64,000 bases of DNA, from the NCBI RefSeq assembly GCF_003860215.1, contig NZ_RQYH01000009.1:1-64000 (forward strand). The letters run 5' to 3'. Below the pieces are notes generated by a model. It saw only the letters and a program-made list of their open reading frames with translations. It had not been told where the DNA came from and searched no databases. The position numbers and the translations under genes are program-made. How positions within the stretch are numbered: position 1 is the stretch's first letter; every line of letters starts with the position of its first letter. Shown here piece by piece: positions 9,530-18,911 of the stretch. This DNA comes from Desulfovibrio sp. OH1186_COT-070 (GTDB lineage Bacteria; Desulfobacterota; Desulfovibrionia; Desulfovibrionales; Desulfovibrionaceae).

Positions 9530-9555
9530 TGTTATCTCTTGAGAATGAGATGACA
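9530..9555. promoter_or_regulatory. Inverted repeat, candidate enhancer site for the sigma-54 activator
   Basis: TGTTATCTC (9530-9538) and GAGATGACA (9547-9555) pair at 8 of 9 positions across an 8-nt spacer. The repeat lies about 36-61 bp upstream of the -24 element. The AT-rich stretch between them (about 9500-9529) could bend. A site for the adjacent activator is likely by position only. Confidence 0.5.
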
Positions 9556-9656
9556 GGGTGTGTTTTGTAGAAAATTTTATTCATAAACTGTCTTTATTTT
9601 TTGTCATGTTCATGATTTTATATAACAACCTTTCAGACGTAGCCGGAGGAGTGCGC

Positions 9657-12600
9657 ATGCTGTCACCCCGTCAGGCAGCCCGGGTTTTGGCTTTGCATCT
9701 TGCCGTCCGTCCGCTGAATACGGACGAGCTATGCTGGCTTTCGGGCGAGGATGTACCGCCTGACGATACGGAGCGGGCCGCGTTGGAGAGTCTGCGCCTG
9801 GCGGAATGCGCTGCCGGTGTGCCCCGCCTGTGGCGCGCTGGTCCGGCAACCGGAGAATTTGTCCGCTCTTTCCGGAGGGGGGAGCTTTTGCCGCCGGGGC
9901 ATCGGGCGTATGCTCTTGTGCGGTTGCGGGAAAAGGCGGGGCCGCGGCAGTGCGCGGAAATACTGCGCAGCGATCAGGTTCGGAGGTGCGCCGATGTGCA
10001 TCTGACGCCTCTGCTGGAAGTAATGGTGGCGGTTCTCATGCGCTGGTGCGCGCGCCATGCCGATGACCCTGCCGCTCTGGACGGAGAATTTCTGCACGTT
10101 CTTTTTGCCCTGCAAGGATTTTCGCTCACTTCTCCGGCCCTGTTGCGCAGAATATTGCGCCTCACTGCCCGCGCTTTCCGCATGGCGCGCAAAAGCGGCA
10201 ACGAGCGTTTCACGGCTCTGCTTTTTCTTTCCCGTTTGTATCTGTATGTTTTTGTGGGGGACAATTCGAGCCGTCTGGCTGACAGGATGGAAAGTTTCCT
10301 GAACACGGCCAAAGATTCTCTGGATCTGGAGTCCGGCGGTTTTTTGCCCCTTCTGGAAGGGCAACTGGCCTATATGCGCGGCGATCCCAAAAAAATCATT
10401 GCCTGCTTCAACCGCTGTTCCGAAGACATGGTCTGGTGCTGCCGCCGACTGTACGACACCCTGGGCGTTTGCGCCCTGTTCAGTGCGGGATATCTGCACC
10501 AGTTCCATTTTGCCCTGGGCAGTGTGGAATATTTTCATCGCAAGGCCGTTTTGGCAGGAGACGACCTCACCGCAGCCATGTTCCGGAGCAATTCCTGCTT
10601 TCTTCTGCTGCGCAAGGGCGACAGGCAGGGCATGCATGCCGCGGTGCGCTCCCTGGAGCAGTCGCCCCTCTATACGGAGCACGCCATCGTGCATTCCCAT
10701 GTGACCCGCGCCCATGCCCTGCTGCTCTTCATGGAAGGTGACGCGCGTGGCGCGCACGCTCTTCTTGACCGGCAAACCCGTCTGCTGCTGGCAAGGGGGC
10801 ACAAACCCGTAAAGTTCAAGGACCCGCTGGTTCTGGACATGCTCCACGTCTTTTCGAGCGAGGGATATCCGGATATTCCCTGTTACGAGCCCGAGCCGCT
10901 GATGCAGGGGCTTTTGCAGGGAGCCAACCGGCATTTGCAGGGCACGGCCCTGCGTGTTCTGGCCCGGCAGATGCTGGAGGGCGGCGCGCCGCCGCAGGAG
11001 GCTGTGCCCCTGTTGCGCAAAAGCCTGAAGGTTCTTCGCGGATTGGGGGATCCCCATGCCCTGACCCTGACGCTCCACACTCTCGCCGAGGCACTCTGGA
11101 GCAACGGCTGCCGTGAAGAAGCTCAAACCATGCGTACCATGGTACGGGACGCCGCAGGGCAGGATCTGCACGGCAGCAGCTATTACGATGCCTGCCGGAT
11201 ATGCATGAACGCGCGTCCGGCCGTTTTTGATCTGTTCGAGGACGTTTTTTCCAGGGGCCGGACGGTGGGAAAGGACGTGGGAGAACGCTGCCATGCCATT
11301 TTCAGCGGGCTGCGCATGCCCGACTCCCACGAGGAAGCTCTGCATCTCTTTGTACGGTCTGCCATGGACGCCTTCCGGCAGGAGCGGGGCGGGCTGTTTT
11401 GTTCCCGTGGGAAGGGCGTGCGTTTTGCGCACACGATCAACATCTCTGATCCGGACTTGGAGTCTGCCGCCATGCGTCCTTGTCTGGACTGGCTGGCCGC
11501 CTTCGCGGGCGACAACGGCCGCCGTGCGGCATCCCGGCATGATCGACACGGTTTTGTGCTCTGCCTGGGAGAAACGGAGGAAGATGGCTGGTATTTGTGG
11601 ATGGACAGTCCTTATGCGGGATTGTCGTCCGTTGATTTTTCCGAAGAAGATCTGTGGGCGGGTGCGCGGCTGCTGGCTGCGGAACTGCGTTCGGTGTTGC
11701 GGTTGCAAAAATGCAGGGAGCGCGAAGTCGCCTCACAGCATGACAGGTTGCGCAAGATTTTTTTGGGCGAAGGCAGAAACGATTGCCTGGTATTGCGCGA
11801 AGGGCTGCACGATCTGCTGGTTCAGGCATCCAGTGCCGCTGTCACGGACGTGCCCATTCTGCTCTATGGGGAAACCGGCGTGGGCAAGGAGGTCGTGGCC
11901 CGGCATATTCACATGACCAGCGGGCGGCAGGGGCCGTTCATTCCGGTGCATCCGGCCAGCATGGTGGAGAATCTTTTCGAGAGCGAATTTTTTGGGCACG
12001 AGCGGGGAGCGTTTACCGGGGCGCTCAGGCAGAAGACCGGCCTGCTCGAAATAGCGGATCAGGGGACGCTTTTTATCGACGAAATCGGGGAAATGTCGCC
12101 CTTGGTGCAAACCAAGCTTTTGCGTGTTCTGCAAGAACAGCGTTTTATGCGCGTGGGCGGTACCAGCGAAATACGCTCGCGTTTCCGGCTCATATCTGCC
12201 ACCAATCGCGATTTGTGGCAGGAGGCGCGTGAGCAGCGATTCCGGCAGGACCTTCTGTACCGCATTGCCGTGGTGCCGCTGCATTTGCCGCCATTGCGCC
12301 AGCGCCCCCAGGACATCCTGCCGCTGGCCAATGCCTTTGTCAGTCATTTTGCCCAGCGCTACGGCAAACACATTGAGCCGTTGGGCAGCGCGCATGCCGA
12401 ACAGTTGCTGGCATACGACTGGCCGGGAAATGTGCGCGAACTGCGCAGCCTCATCGAGCGGGCCGTGATCCTGCACAGGGGCGGCGGGCTGCGCCTGCTT
12501 TTCGGGTTCAGCGATGATGCCACCGAAAAAAATTTCCTTTCTTCTCCGGGAGAGGGGTTTCCGGAGACTCTGCCCACTCTGGAAGAAGTGGAAGTGCTCC

Positions 12601-12770
12601 ATTTGCGCAAGGCCATGCGTTTGTCCGGCGGGCGGGTACGGGGGCCAGGCGGTGCGGCGGAACTGCTGCGCATGAAGGTTCCCACGCTGTACGCCAAGTT
12701 GCGCAGACACGGGATTGCCTGTGGCCTGGACGGCGCAAGCTCCGCCAAGCAGGGTTTGTCGTCAAGCTGA
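9657..12770 (+). CDS. Sigma-54-dependent transcriptional activator with long novel N-terminus
   Basis: A 1037-aa activator. The AAA+ domain (about residues 710-960) has Walker A GETGVGKE, the sigma-54 contact loop GAFTGA, Walker B FIDEIGEM and the arginine-finger segment FRQDLLYRI. A short Fis-type helix-turn-helix lies at the C-terminus (GAAELLRMKVPTLYAKLRRHG). The first 700 residues are not a standard receiver or PAS module. They are Ala/Leu/Arg-rich and helical, like the repeat arms of MalT/LAL regulators, and a GAF-like segment may lie near residues 560-680. The ATG at 9657 was chosen because GGAGGA precedes it. The gene is divergent from the amidohydrolase-symporter operon, its likely target. 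Confidence 0.9.
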   Translation: MLSPRQAARVLALHLAVRPLNTDELCWLSGEDVPPDDTERAALESLRLAECAAGVPRLWRAGPATGEFVRSFRRGELLPPGHRAYALVRLREKAGPRQCAEILRSDQVRRCADVHLTPLLEVMVAVLMRWCARHADDPAALDGEFLHVLFALQGFSLTSPALLRRILRLTARAFRMARKSGNERFTALLFLSRLYLYVFVGDNSSRLADRMESFLNTAKDSLDLESGGFLPLLEGQLAYMRGDPKKIIACFNRCSEDMVWCCRRLYDTLGVCALFSAGYLHQFHFALGSVEYFHRKAVLAGDDLTAAMFRSNSCFLLLRKGDRQGMHAAVRSLEQSPLYTEHAIVHSHVTRAHALLLFMEGDARGAHALLDRQTRLLLARGHKPVKFKDPLVLDMLHVFSSEGYPDIPCYEPEPLMQGLLQGANRHLQGTALRVLARQMLEGGAPPQEAVPLLRKSLKVLRGLGDPHALTLTLHTLAEALWSNGCREEAQTMRTMVRDAAGQDLHGSSYYDACRICMNARPAVFDLFEDVFSRGRTVGKDVGERCHAIFSGLRMPDSHEEALHLFVRSAMDAFRQERGGLFCSRGKGVRFAHTINISDPDLESAAMRPCLDWLAAFAGDNGRRAASRHDRHGFVLCLGETEEDGWYLWMDSPYAGLSSVDFSEEDLWAGARLLAAELRSVLRLQKCREREVASQHDRLRKIFLGEGRNDCLVLREGLHDLLVQASSAAVTDVPILLYGETGVGKEVVARHIHMTSGRQGPFIPVHPASMVENLFESEFFGHERGAFTGALRQKTGLLEIADQGTLFIDEIGEMSPLVQTKLLRVLQEQRFMRVGGTSEIRSRFRLISATNRDLWQEAREQRFRQDLLYRIAVVPLHLPPLRQRPQDILPLANAFVSHFAQRYGKHIEPLGSAHAEQLLAYDWPGNVRELRSLIERAVILHRGGGLRLLFGFSDDATEKNFLSSPGEGFPETLPTLEEVEVLHLRKAMRLSGGRVRGPGGAAELLRMKVPTLYAKLRRHGIACGLDGASSAKQGLSSS
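12729..12760 (+). repeat. Copy 1 of dispersed GACGGCGCAA(A/G)CTCC repeat
   Basis: GACGGCGCAAGCTCC followed by GGGTTTGTC lies inside the last codons of the sigma-54 activator, just before its terminator. It matches the copy at 52247-52278 at about 28 of 32 positions. Further partial copies lie at 31501-31512 and 56882-56896. Confidence 0.5.
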
Positions 12771-12799
12771 AAAGCCCGGCTCACGGGAGCCGGGCTTTT
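12770..12799. terminator. Bidirectional terminator between activator and dnaK
   Basis: A perfect 13-bp stem, AAAAGCCCGGCTC with GAGCCGGGCTTTT, has a 4-nt loop. The A and T ends make it work in both directions, which suits the two converging genes. Confidence 0.9.
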
Positions 12800-12853
12800 G
12801 CGCATGCTGTTTGTTGCCGGATTGCGGGCAGAACCTGCGGAGTCGGCGCTGTC

Positions 12854-14758
12854 TTATTTCTTCACTTCGGTGAAGTCGGCATCCACCACATCGTCGGCGG
12901 CGTTTCCACCCTGGGGCTGCCCGGCATCGCTTCCGGGCTGTCCCCCGGCCTGCTGGGTCTGCTGCTGGTAGAGTTGCTCCGCCAGCTTGTGCGAGGCCTT
13001 GGCCAGATCATCGGCAGCGGCCTTGATGGCTGCGGCGTCCTCGCCTTCCATGACCGAACGCACTTGGGCGATTTTGCCTTCAATGTCGCTCTTCAGGGCG
13101 GCATCGGCCTTGTCTCCCAGGTCGGCCAGGGATTTTTCCGTGCCGTAGATCAGACTGTCGGCATGGTTGCGCGCCTCGATAAGCTCCTGTTTCTTCTTGT
13201 CGTCGCTGGCATGGGCTTCGGCTTCACGCACCAGGCGTTCGATGTCGCTCTCGGAGAGGCCCGAAGAAGCCGTGATCTTGATGGACTGCTCCTTGCCGGT
13301 TCCCATATCCTTGGCAGAAACGTTGACAATGCCGTTGGCGTCAATATCAAAGGAAACTTCGATCTGCGGCACTCCGCGCGGAGCGGGGGGAATGCCCGTG
13401 AGGTCGAAGCGGGCCAGAGTCATGTTGTCGTTGGCCATGGGACGCTCGCCCTGCAGGACGTGGATGGACACCGAGGGCTGATTGTCCGCGGCTGTGGTGA
13501 AAACCTGGCTCTTGCGCGTGGGGATGGTGGTATTGCGCTCGATAAGCCGGGTGAACACGCCGCCCATGGTTTCGATGCCCAGAGAAAGGGGCGTCACGTC
13601 CAGCAGCAGAACGTCCTTCACATCGCCGGAAAGGATGCCGCCCTGAATGGCGGCACCCATGGCCACCACCTCATCGGGGTTGACGGAGCGGTTGGGTTCC
13701 TTGCCGAAGAAATTGCCCACCACCTGCTGCACCAAGGGCATGCGGGTCATGCCGCCCACCAGAAGCACTTCGTCGATCTGGGCTGCGGTCATGCCTGCGT
13801 CCGCAAGGGCTTTCTTGCAGGGCTCAATGGTGCGGTCCACAAGATCGCTGACCAAGGATTCCAGCTTGGCGCGGCTGATTTTGATCAGCATGTGCTTGGG
13901 GCCGTTCTGGTCCGCGGTGATGAAGGGCAGGTTGACCTCTGTTTCCGTGGCGGTGGAAAGGTCTTTCTTGGCCTTTTCGGCGGCTTCTTTCAGGCGCTGC
14001 AGGGCCATGCTGTCTTTGGAAAGGTCAATGCCGTTTTCTTTTTTGAACTCTTCCACCAGATAGTTGATGACGCGCTGGTCAAAGTCTTCGCCGCCAAGGA
14101 AGGTGTCGCCCGTGGTGGCGCGCACTTCCACAACGCTGTCGCCCACTTCAAGGATGGATATGTCAAAGGTGCCGCCGCCCAGGTCGAAGACCGCAATTTT
14201 TTCATTGGCCTTTTTGTCGGCCCCGTAGGCCAGAGAGGCGGCCGTCGGCTCGTTGATGATGCGCTTGACGTCCAGACCGGCGATGCGCCCGGCATCCTTG
14301 GTGGCCTGCCGTTGCGCATCGTTGAAGTAGGCCGGGACAGTGATGACCGCTTCGCTCACGGTTTCTCCCAGATAAGCCTCTGCATCGGCCTTGAGCTTGG
14401 CCAGGATCATGGCCGAGATTTCCGGCGCACTGTAGGTGCGGCCGTCGGCCTCCACCCCGGCGTCATCATTGGCGGCCTTGACAATGGCATAGGGAGAATG
14501 GGTCTTCCAGCGATCCACCTCGGGGCTGTCAAACTTGCGGCCCATGAGGCGCTTGATGGCGAAGATGGTGCGCTTGGGGTTGGTCACGGCCTGACGGCGG
14601 GCAATGTCGCCCACCAGCCGCTCCTTGTCGGTAAAGGCGACCACAGAGGGAGTGGTGCGCCCGCCCTCGGGATTGGTGATGCACTTGGGGTCCTTGCCTT
14701 CCATGACATAGACGCAGGAATTGGTCGTGCCCAGGTCGATGCCGATAATCTTGCCCAT
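12854..14758 (-). CDS. dnaK: DnaK, Hsp70 chaperone
   Basis: A 634-aa Hsp70 that folds client proteins in an ATP cycle with DnaJ and GrpE. The nucleotide domain begins [20 protein letters not shown] and includes [35 protein letters not shown] and [13 protein letters not shown]. The interdomain linker [19 protein letters not shown] and the C-terminal lid ending in [17 protein letters not shown] are standard. The ATG at 14758 follows GAGGAGGA. It is not linked to dnaJ or grpE here. Confidence 0.98.
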   Translation of the reverse strand: MGKIIGIDLGTTNSCVYVMEGKDPKCITNPEGGRTTPSVVAFTDKERLVGDIARRQAVTNPKRTIFAIKRLMGRKFDSPEVDRWKTHSPYAIVKAANDDAGVEADGRTYSAPEISAMILAKLKADAEAYLGETVSEAVITVPAYFNDAQRQATKDAGRIAGLDVKRIINEPTAASLAYGADKKANEKIAVFDLGGGTFDISILEVGDSVVEVRATTGDTFLGGEDFDQRVINYLVEEFKKENGIDLSKDSMALQRLKEAAEKAKKDLSTATETEVNLPFITADQNGPKHMLIKISRAKLESLVSDLVDRTIEPCKKALADAGMTAAQIDEVLLVGGMTRMPLVQQVVGNFFGKEPNRSVNPDEVVAMGAAIQGGILSGDVKDVLLLDVTPLSLGIETMGGVFTRLIERNTTIPTRKSQVFTTAADNQPSVSIHVLQGERPMANDNMTLARFDLTGIPPAPRGVPQIEVSFDIDANGIVNVSAKDMGTGKEQSIKITASSGLSESDIERLVREAEAHASDDKKKQELIEARNHADSLIYGTEKSLADLGDKADAALKSDIEGKIAQVRSVMEGEDAAAIKAAADDLAKASHKLAEQLYQQQTQQAGGQPGSDAGQPQGGNAADDVVDADFTEVKK

Positions 14759-14980
14759 ATCTGAATCCTCCTCGGAAAATGTCTTGTGCGTGCGGCCTCT
14801 CTGCATGTGTGCGGCGGCCGGAACACGGAGTCTGTGTTCGTACGTGCCCCATAAGTAAGTCTTTCTTGGCGCGCGTCCAGAGCGCGCCGCAAAAAAAACT
14901 CCGGCAGGAGGAAAAAGGCCGCTCTGGGCATGGCTTCGGGATGTGCGCCCGCAGGGAGGAGAGAACTTTCAGGGCAAAAG

Positions 14981-15016
14981 GTTTTGTGGCTCACCGCAGG
15001 CAATGAGCCACAAAAC
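14981..15016. terminator. Hairpin terminator after the GlcG-like gene
   Basis: A perfect 13-bp stem, GTTTTGTGGCTCA with TGAGCCACAAAAC, has a 10-nt loop. On the minus strand CTTTTGCC follows, so it should end the TRAP-GlcG transcript before dnaK. Confidence 0.75.
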
Positions 15017-15026
15017 ACGGGAGTGT

Positions 15027-15455
15027 TCACGCAGGAGTGTGTGTATTTTCCCGCAGCAGCGCGGCCGCCAGGCGGCTGGCCAGAAGCTCGTCCTCGTCCG
15101 GCCTGCGGCCACTGATGCCCACACCGCCCAGCGTGCGGCTGTTCAGGGTCAGGGGTACGCCGCCAGCCAGGCTGGTCAGTCCTGCATCACAAAAATCCGC
15201 CAGGGTCAGGCGTTCGCGCTCCAGCCGGGCATGCAGGGCGCTGGTCGGCGTTTCCAGAAGTGCTGCCGTATGGGCCTTGGCTTTGGCGATGGCTGTGCCG
15301 CGCCGCGCGGCTCCTGCCGTGCGCGTGTAGTGCAAAAGATCCCCCGCCGCGTCGCAGACGGCAATGCACAGGGGAGGGCGGCCATCGTTTTGTGTCTCCG
15401 CGATCAGGGCGGCAACTGCCGCCATGATGCGCGTATGGTGCAGCGGATCGGGCAT
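15027..15455 (-). CDS. GlcG/HbpS-like protein (DUF336)
   Basis: A 142-aa member of the GlcG/HbpS/PduO C-terminal fold. The pattern AVCDAAGDLLHYTRTAGAARRGTAIA followed by KAKAHTAALLETPTSAL, GGVPLTLNSRTLGGVGISG and DELLASRLAAALL is characteristic. Some relatives bind haem (HbpS) or sit beside glycolate, diol or cobalamin genes, so the exact role is open. It has no signal peptide. It is the last gene of the TRAP operon, 51 nt after dctQM, so it may act on or sense the imported acid. Confidence 0.85.
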   Translation of the reverse strand: MPDPLHHTRIMAAVAALIAETQNDGRPPLCIAVCDAAGDLLHYTRTAGAARRGTAIAKAKAHTAALLETPTSALHARLERERLTLADFCDAGLTSLAGGVPLTLNSRTLGGVGISGRRPDEDELLASRLAAALLRENTHTPA

Positions 15456-15506
15456 GATGCCTCTCCCTGAAAGCGTTGTCTGCCGGGCATGCCGCCCCGG
15501 ACAGCA

Positions 15507-17429
15507 TCAGAGAAGAAAGAGCGACAACTGCGGCCAGTACGTCACCAGCGCCAGCACGCCCAGCATGGTCAGAAGAAAGGGAACCGCCGCGCGCGAAACC
15601 AGTTCGATTTTCTGCTTGGTGATGCCGCAGGCCACAAAAAGGTTCACGCCTACTGGCGGCGTCACAAAGCCGATGGCCAGATTGACGACCATGATCACGC
15701 CAAAATGGATGGGATCCACACCCACCTTGGTCACCAGGGGCAGCAGGATGGGGGTGAGGATCACGATGGCCGCCAAGGCCTCCATGAATGTTCCTACCCA
15801 GAGCAGCAGCAGGTTGATCAGCAGCAGAATGGCGATCTTGCTGCTGGTCAGGTCCAGAATGGCTGCCGCGATGCGCTCGGGCACCTGTTCCAGGGTCATG
15901 ACGTTGCCGAAAATGGTGGCCATGGCCATGAGCATGATGATGACCGCCGAAGTTTGGGCGGAATCCACGCAGCATTTCCAGAGCGAAGCGGGGGAAAGCT
16001 CACGATAGACAAAAAGGCCCACCAGCAGACCGTACATGGCGGCAATGGCCGCCGCTTCGGTGGGGGTCATCAGGCCGCCGTAGATGCCACCCAGAACAAT
16101 GACCGGTACCAGCAGCGCCCATTTGGCTTCCCACACGGCGTGCCCCAGGGTTTTGAGGCTGCGGGGGCGGGATTCTCCGCGCCATCCGTGCTTGCGGGCG
16201 ATAACGTAGGCTGTGGCCATCAATGCCAGACCGGTAAGAATACCGGGCGTGATGCCCGCCAGAAAGAGCTTGCCCACCGAGGCCTGCCCGGCCACGCCGT
16301 ATACCACGAAGGGATTGCTCGGCGGAATCATCACGCCGATGGCCCCGGCCGCGGCCACGACCGCCGCGGCAAAAAGCTTGTTGTATCCGCGCTCCACCAT
16401 GGCCGGGATGGTCAGCGTGCCGATGGCGGCCACCGTGGCCGGGCCGGAGCCGCTGATGGCCGCGAAGAACATGCATGTGGCGATGCTGGCCAGAGCCATG
16501 CCGCCCGCCAGACCGCCCACCAGTTCATCGGCCAGGGCCAGCAGCCTTCGGGAAAGGCCGCCAGCGCCCATGAATATCCCGGCGGCAATAAAGAAGGGGA
16601 TGGCCATGATGGGGAAATTGTCGATGGCGGTAAAAGCCACGCTGGCAAGGTAGCTCGCGGGCAGAGTCTCCGCGCCCACCACGGTCATCAGGGCCGAAAT
16701 GCCCAGAGAAAAGGCAATGGGAACGCCGAGCAGCAAAAGAACCACAAAATATCCGAAAAGCAGCGCAATGGCATTCAGGTCGTCCCACAGCAGGACCGGT
16801 GCGAAAAGCAGGGCGGTAAAGGCCGCTCCTGCCAGGGAGTCTTGCCATGGCACGCCCCGCACCTGCGTCACCAAATCCTCCAGGGCGCGCAGCGTCATGA
16901 GCCCGAAAGCCAGCGGCAGGATCATGTAGGGAATGGCGTAGGGGATGCGCAGGGCCGCCGTCATCTGGGGCATGGCAAGCTGCATGCTGATGTGCTCCAC
17001 ACCCTCCACAAAAACAAAGATACACAGGGTCAGGAGGCAGAGGTCCACCACAATCCAGCTTACGGCCTGCATGCGCGGCGGCAGCCGGTCATGAATGATG
17101 TCCACCCGGATGTTGGCGCGCTGGCGGATGGCCAGCGGGATGGCCAGATAGGAAACCCAGATGAAGACATAGCGGGCGGCTTCTTCCGACCAGACAGAAA
17201 GGCCGGTATATCCGGAAACGGTTTCCCGGATGGCGTCCACGGGCAAGAACGCTCCCAGCCAGGCGCGGAAGCCGGGAGCTTCCAGCAGGGCCAGCAGTTC
17301 CGTGATGGAATACCGGTAGACGGTCTGATAGGTAATGATCACGATCATCAGGAGCATTCCTGCGACCAGGAATGGTTTTTCCATATTCGCATCGAGCAGG
17401 CGCAGAAACTTGCGGAGGGGTGAGGTCAT
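15507..17429 (-). CDS. TRAP transporter fused permease (DctQ-DctM)
   Basis: A 640-aa polytopic membrane protein in which the small (DctQ, four helices, about residues 25-200) and large (DctM, about 12 helices, from about residue 210) TRAP subunits are one chain. The DctM part shows PVAFSLG-like GVPIAFSLGISALMT, GSGPATVAAIG and IPPSNPFVVYGV. Such proteins use the sodium gradient to import carboxylates or sulfonates handed over by a periplasmic DctP. Start: the ATG at 17429 has a GGAG upstream; a Met at 17453 is also in frame. dctP lies 146 nt upstream across a terminator-like hairpin. Confidence 0.93.
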   Translation of the reverse strand: MTSPLRKFLRLLDANMEKPFLVAGMLLMIVIITYQTVYRYSITELLALLEAPGFRAWLGAFLPVDAIRETVSGYTGLSVWSEEAARYVFIWVSYLAIPLAIRQRANIRVDIIHDRLPPRMQAVSWIVVDLCLLTLCIFVFVEGVEHISMQLAMPQMTAALRIPYAIPYMILPLAFGLMTLRALEDLVTQVRGVPWQDSLAGAAFTALLFAPVLLWDDLNAIALLFGYFVVLLLLGVPIAFSLGISALMTVVGAETLPASYLASVAFTAIDNFPIMAIPFFIAAGIFMGAGGLSRRLLALADELVGGLAGGMALASIATCMFFAAISGSGPATVAAIGTLTIPAMVERGYNKLFAAAVVAAAGAIGVMIPPSNPFVVYGVAGQASVGKLFLAGITPGILTGLALMATAYVIARKHGWRGESRPRSLKTLGHAVWEAKWALLVPVIVLGGIYGGLMTPTEAAAIAAMYGLLVGLFVYRELSPASLWKCCVDSAQTSAVIIMLMAMATIFGNVMTLEQVPERIAAAILDLTSSKIAILLLINLLLLWVGTFMEALAAIVILTPILLPLVTKVGVDPIHFGVIMVVNLAIGFVTPPVGVNLFVACGITKQKIELVSRAAVPFLLTMLGVLALVTYWPQLSLFLL

Positions 17430-17531
17430 GGAGCGCTCCGTGGGGGTCGGCAAACAAGGGCGGCAAGGTCACTGCGGCCGTGTCGCCCGCAAACGGCGCC
17501 GGAGCAAATACCGACCATTGGCAGCGGCGCG

Positions 17532-17564
17532 AAAAAAAGCCGGATCCGGTATCCCGGACCCGGC
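17532..17564 (-). terminator. Attenuating terminator between dctP and dctQM
   Basis: On the minus strand an 11-bp stem (GCCGGGTCCGG and CCGGATCCGGC, one mismatch) with a 4-nt loop is followed directly by seven T. It lies 11 nt after the dctP stop codon and should leave most transcripts as dctP only, a common way to make binding protein in excess over permease. Confidence 0.8.
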
Positions 17565-17575
17565 TGCCGGGAATC

Positions 17576-18592
17576 TTATTTCTGGGTTTCGAGCAGCATT
17601 TCCACCAGTTCCGGCGGGAACTTGTCCAGGAACTTGTCCCAGACGGGCCTGGTGGCTTTGCGGAATTCGTCCAACTGTTCGTCGGTCAGGTCCACAATTG
17701 TGATGCCCGCCTTGACGAATCCTTCACGGGCTTCGGCCTCGTTTTTGGGGTAGAGTGTGGAGCGTTGGTAGGCCAGGGCTTCTGCCGCGGCTTCACGCAC
17801 AACCTTCTGCGCTTCGGGAGGCAGTTTGTCCCACCATGCCTTGTTGGCCATCATGACCTGCATGCCGTAGTTGTGGGCCGAGGTCACGGCGTATTTCAGG
17901 ACTTCGTGGTGCTTGGCGCCGTACATGTGAGGAAAGGTGTTGCCTTCTCCGTCCACTGTGCCCTGCTGCAGGGCTGTGTAGGTTTCGCCCCAGGCCACGG
18001 GCGTGGGGTTCATTTTCAGGATTTTGGCTACCTCCACTTCCACCGGAGAGTCCGTGGTGCGTATTTTCAGACCAGCCAGATCCCCCACCCCTGCCACGGG
18101 GCGGTTGATGGTCACAAAGTTCCTGTAGCCATATTCGGCATACATGACGGGTTCAAGACCGATGCCGTTGGCGACTTTTTTGAAGTAGTCCGCCAGTTTG
18201 CCCGTATCCATGGCCTGGTACAGCTTTTCCTGGTTTTTGGGGCTGGTGATGTAGGGCAGGTCAAAAACCTGATACAGGGGAGAGAAATTGGCCATGTTGG
18301 GGGTGGAGCTTACGGCCATCTCCAGGCTGCCTTTCTGGGCTCCTTCCATGAGTACACGATCACTGCCCAGAATGGCGTTGGGAAAGACCTGAACCTTGAT
18401 TTTTCCACCGCTTTTTTCTTCCACAAGGTCCTTGAATTTCTCAAAAGCCAGTGTGATGTGGTTGCCGGGAGGCGTGGTGTGGGCCACCCGGAATTTGATT
18501 TTGGGGCCGTTGTAGTCGGCCGCATGGCCCGCCCCGGCAAACAGGGACAGTGCCACCGCAAAACCTGCGGCGAGAGAAAGCATCCTGTTCAT
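17576..18592 (-). CDS. TRAP transporter solute-binding protein (DctP family)
   Basis: A 338-aa periplasmic binding protein. The N-terminus is a clean Sec signal peptide (MNRMLSLAAGFAVALSLFAG, cleavage after GHA). The mature part has the DctP features IKFRVAHTTPPGNHITLAFEKF, NAILGSDRVLMEGAQKGSLE and, near residue 165, the GLKIRTTDSPVEVEVAKIL segment holding the Arg that usually binds the substrate carboxylate. The ATG at 18592 follows GGAGGG. The substrate is unknown. It begins an operon with dctQM and the GlcG-like gene and is divergent from the membrane LuxR regulator. Confidence 0.94.
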   Translation of the reverse strand: MNRMLSLAAGFAVALSLFAGAGHAADYNGPKIKFRVAHTTPPGNHITLAFEKFKDLVEEKSGGKIKVQVFPNAILGSDRVLMEGAQKGSLEMAVSSTPNMANFSPLYQVFDLPYITSPKNQEKLYQAMDTGKLADYFKKVANGIGLEPVMYAEYGYRNFVTINRPVAGVGDLAGLKIRTTDSPVEVEVAKILKMNPTPVAWGETYTALQQGTVDGEGNTFPHMYGAKHHEVLKYAVTSAHNYGMQVMMANKAWWDKLPPEAQKVVREAAAEALAYQRSTLYPKNEAEAREGFVKAGITIVDLTDEQLDEFRKATRPVWDKFLDKFPPELVEMLLETQK

Positions 18593-18911
18593 GGTACCCT
18601 CCATTATGTTTGTTGGCGTTGCAGCAAGCTTCGCCAGTCCGCATGCTTTTTTGCTGTGTTCCGGATGGTTTTTGTCCGCCTCACGGGGCGGCTGCCAGAA
18701 AAACAGTGGCCGCGGTTTGCTGCAACGGCGGGCCGGTTTTTCTCTGTACCTTTGATGGAGCACAAAAGCGCGCGAAGATGCAATCGTTCAGGGGGGTACT
18801 GTGCAAAAAATGTCAGAAATCCTCCTTGCGCCTAGCCGCACTGTCCGCATACCCCAAAGAGGTATGTTCATATCTTGCTGAATTTTAAGAAAAAGAAAGG
18901 AGTGGCGCAGT
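18593..18911. promoter_or_regulatory. Divergent promoter region between dctP and membrane LuxR gene
   Basis: No gene is visible in these 319 bases. An inverted repeat CATACC-7 nt-GGTATG lies at 18848-18866, about 46 nt before the luxR GTG, and is a candidate operator. I found no convincing -24/-12 match and no certain -35/-10 pair. Confidence 0.4.

Noticed and set aside
14759-14980. CIRCE element or sigma-32 promoter for dnaK
   Set aside because: No TTAGCACTC-N9-GAGTGCTAA is present, and no CTTGAAA/CCCCAT pair at proper spacing was found on the minus strand.
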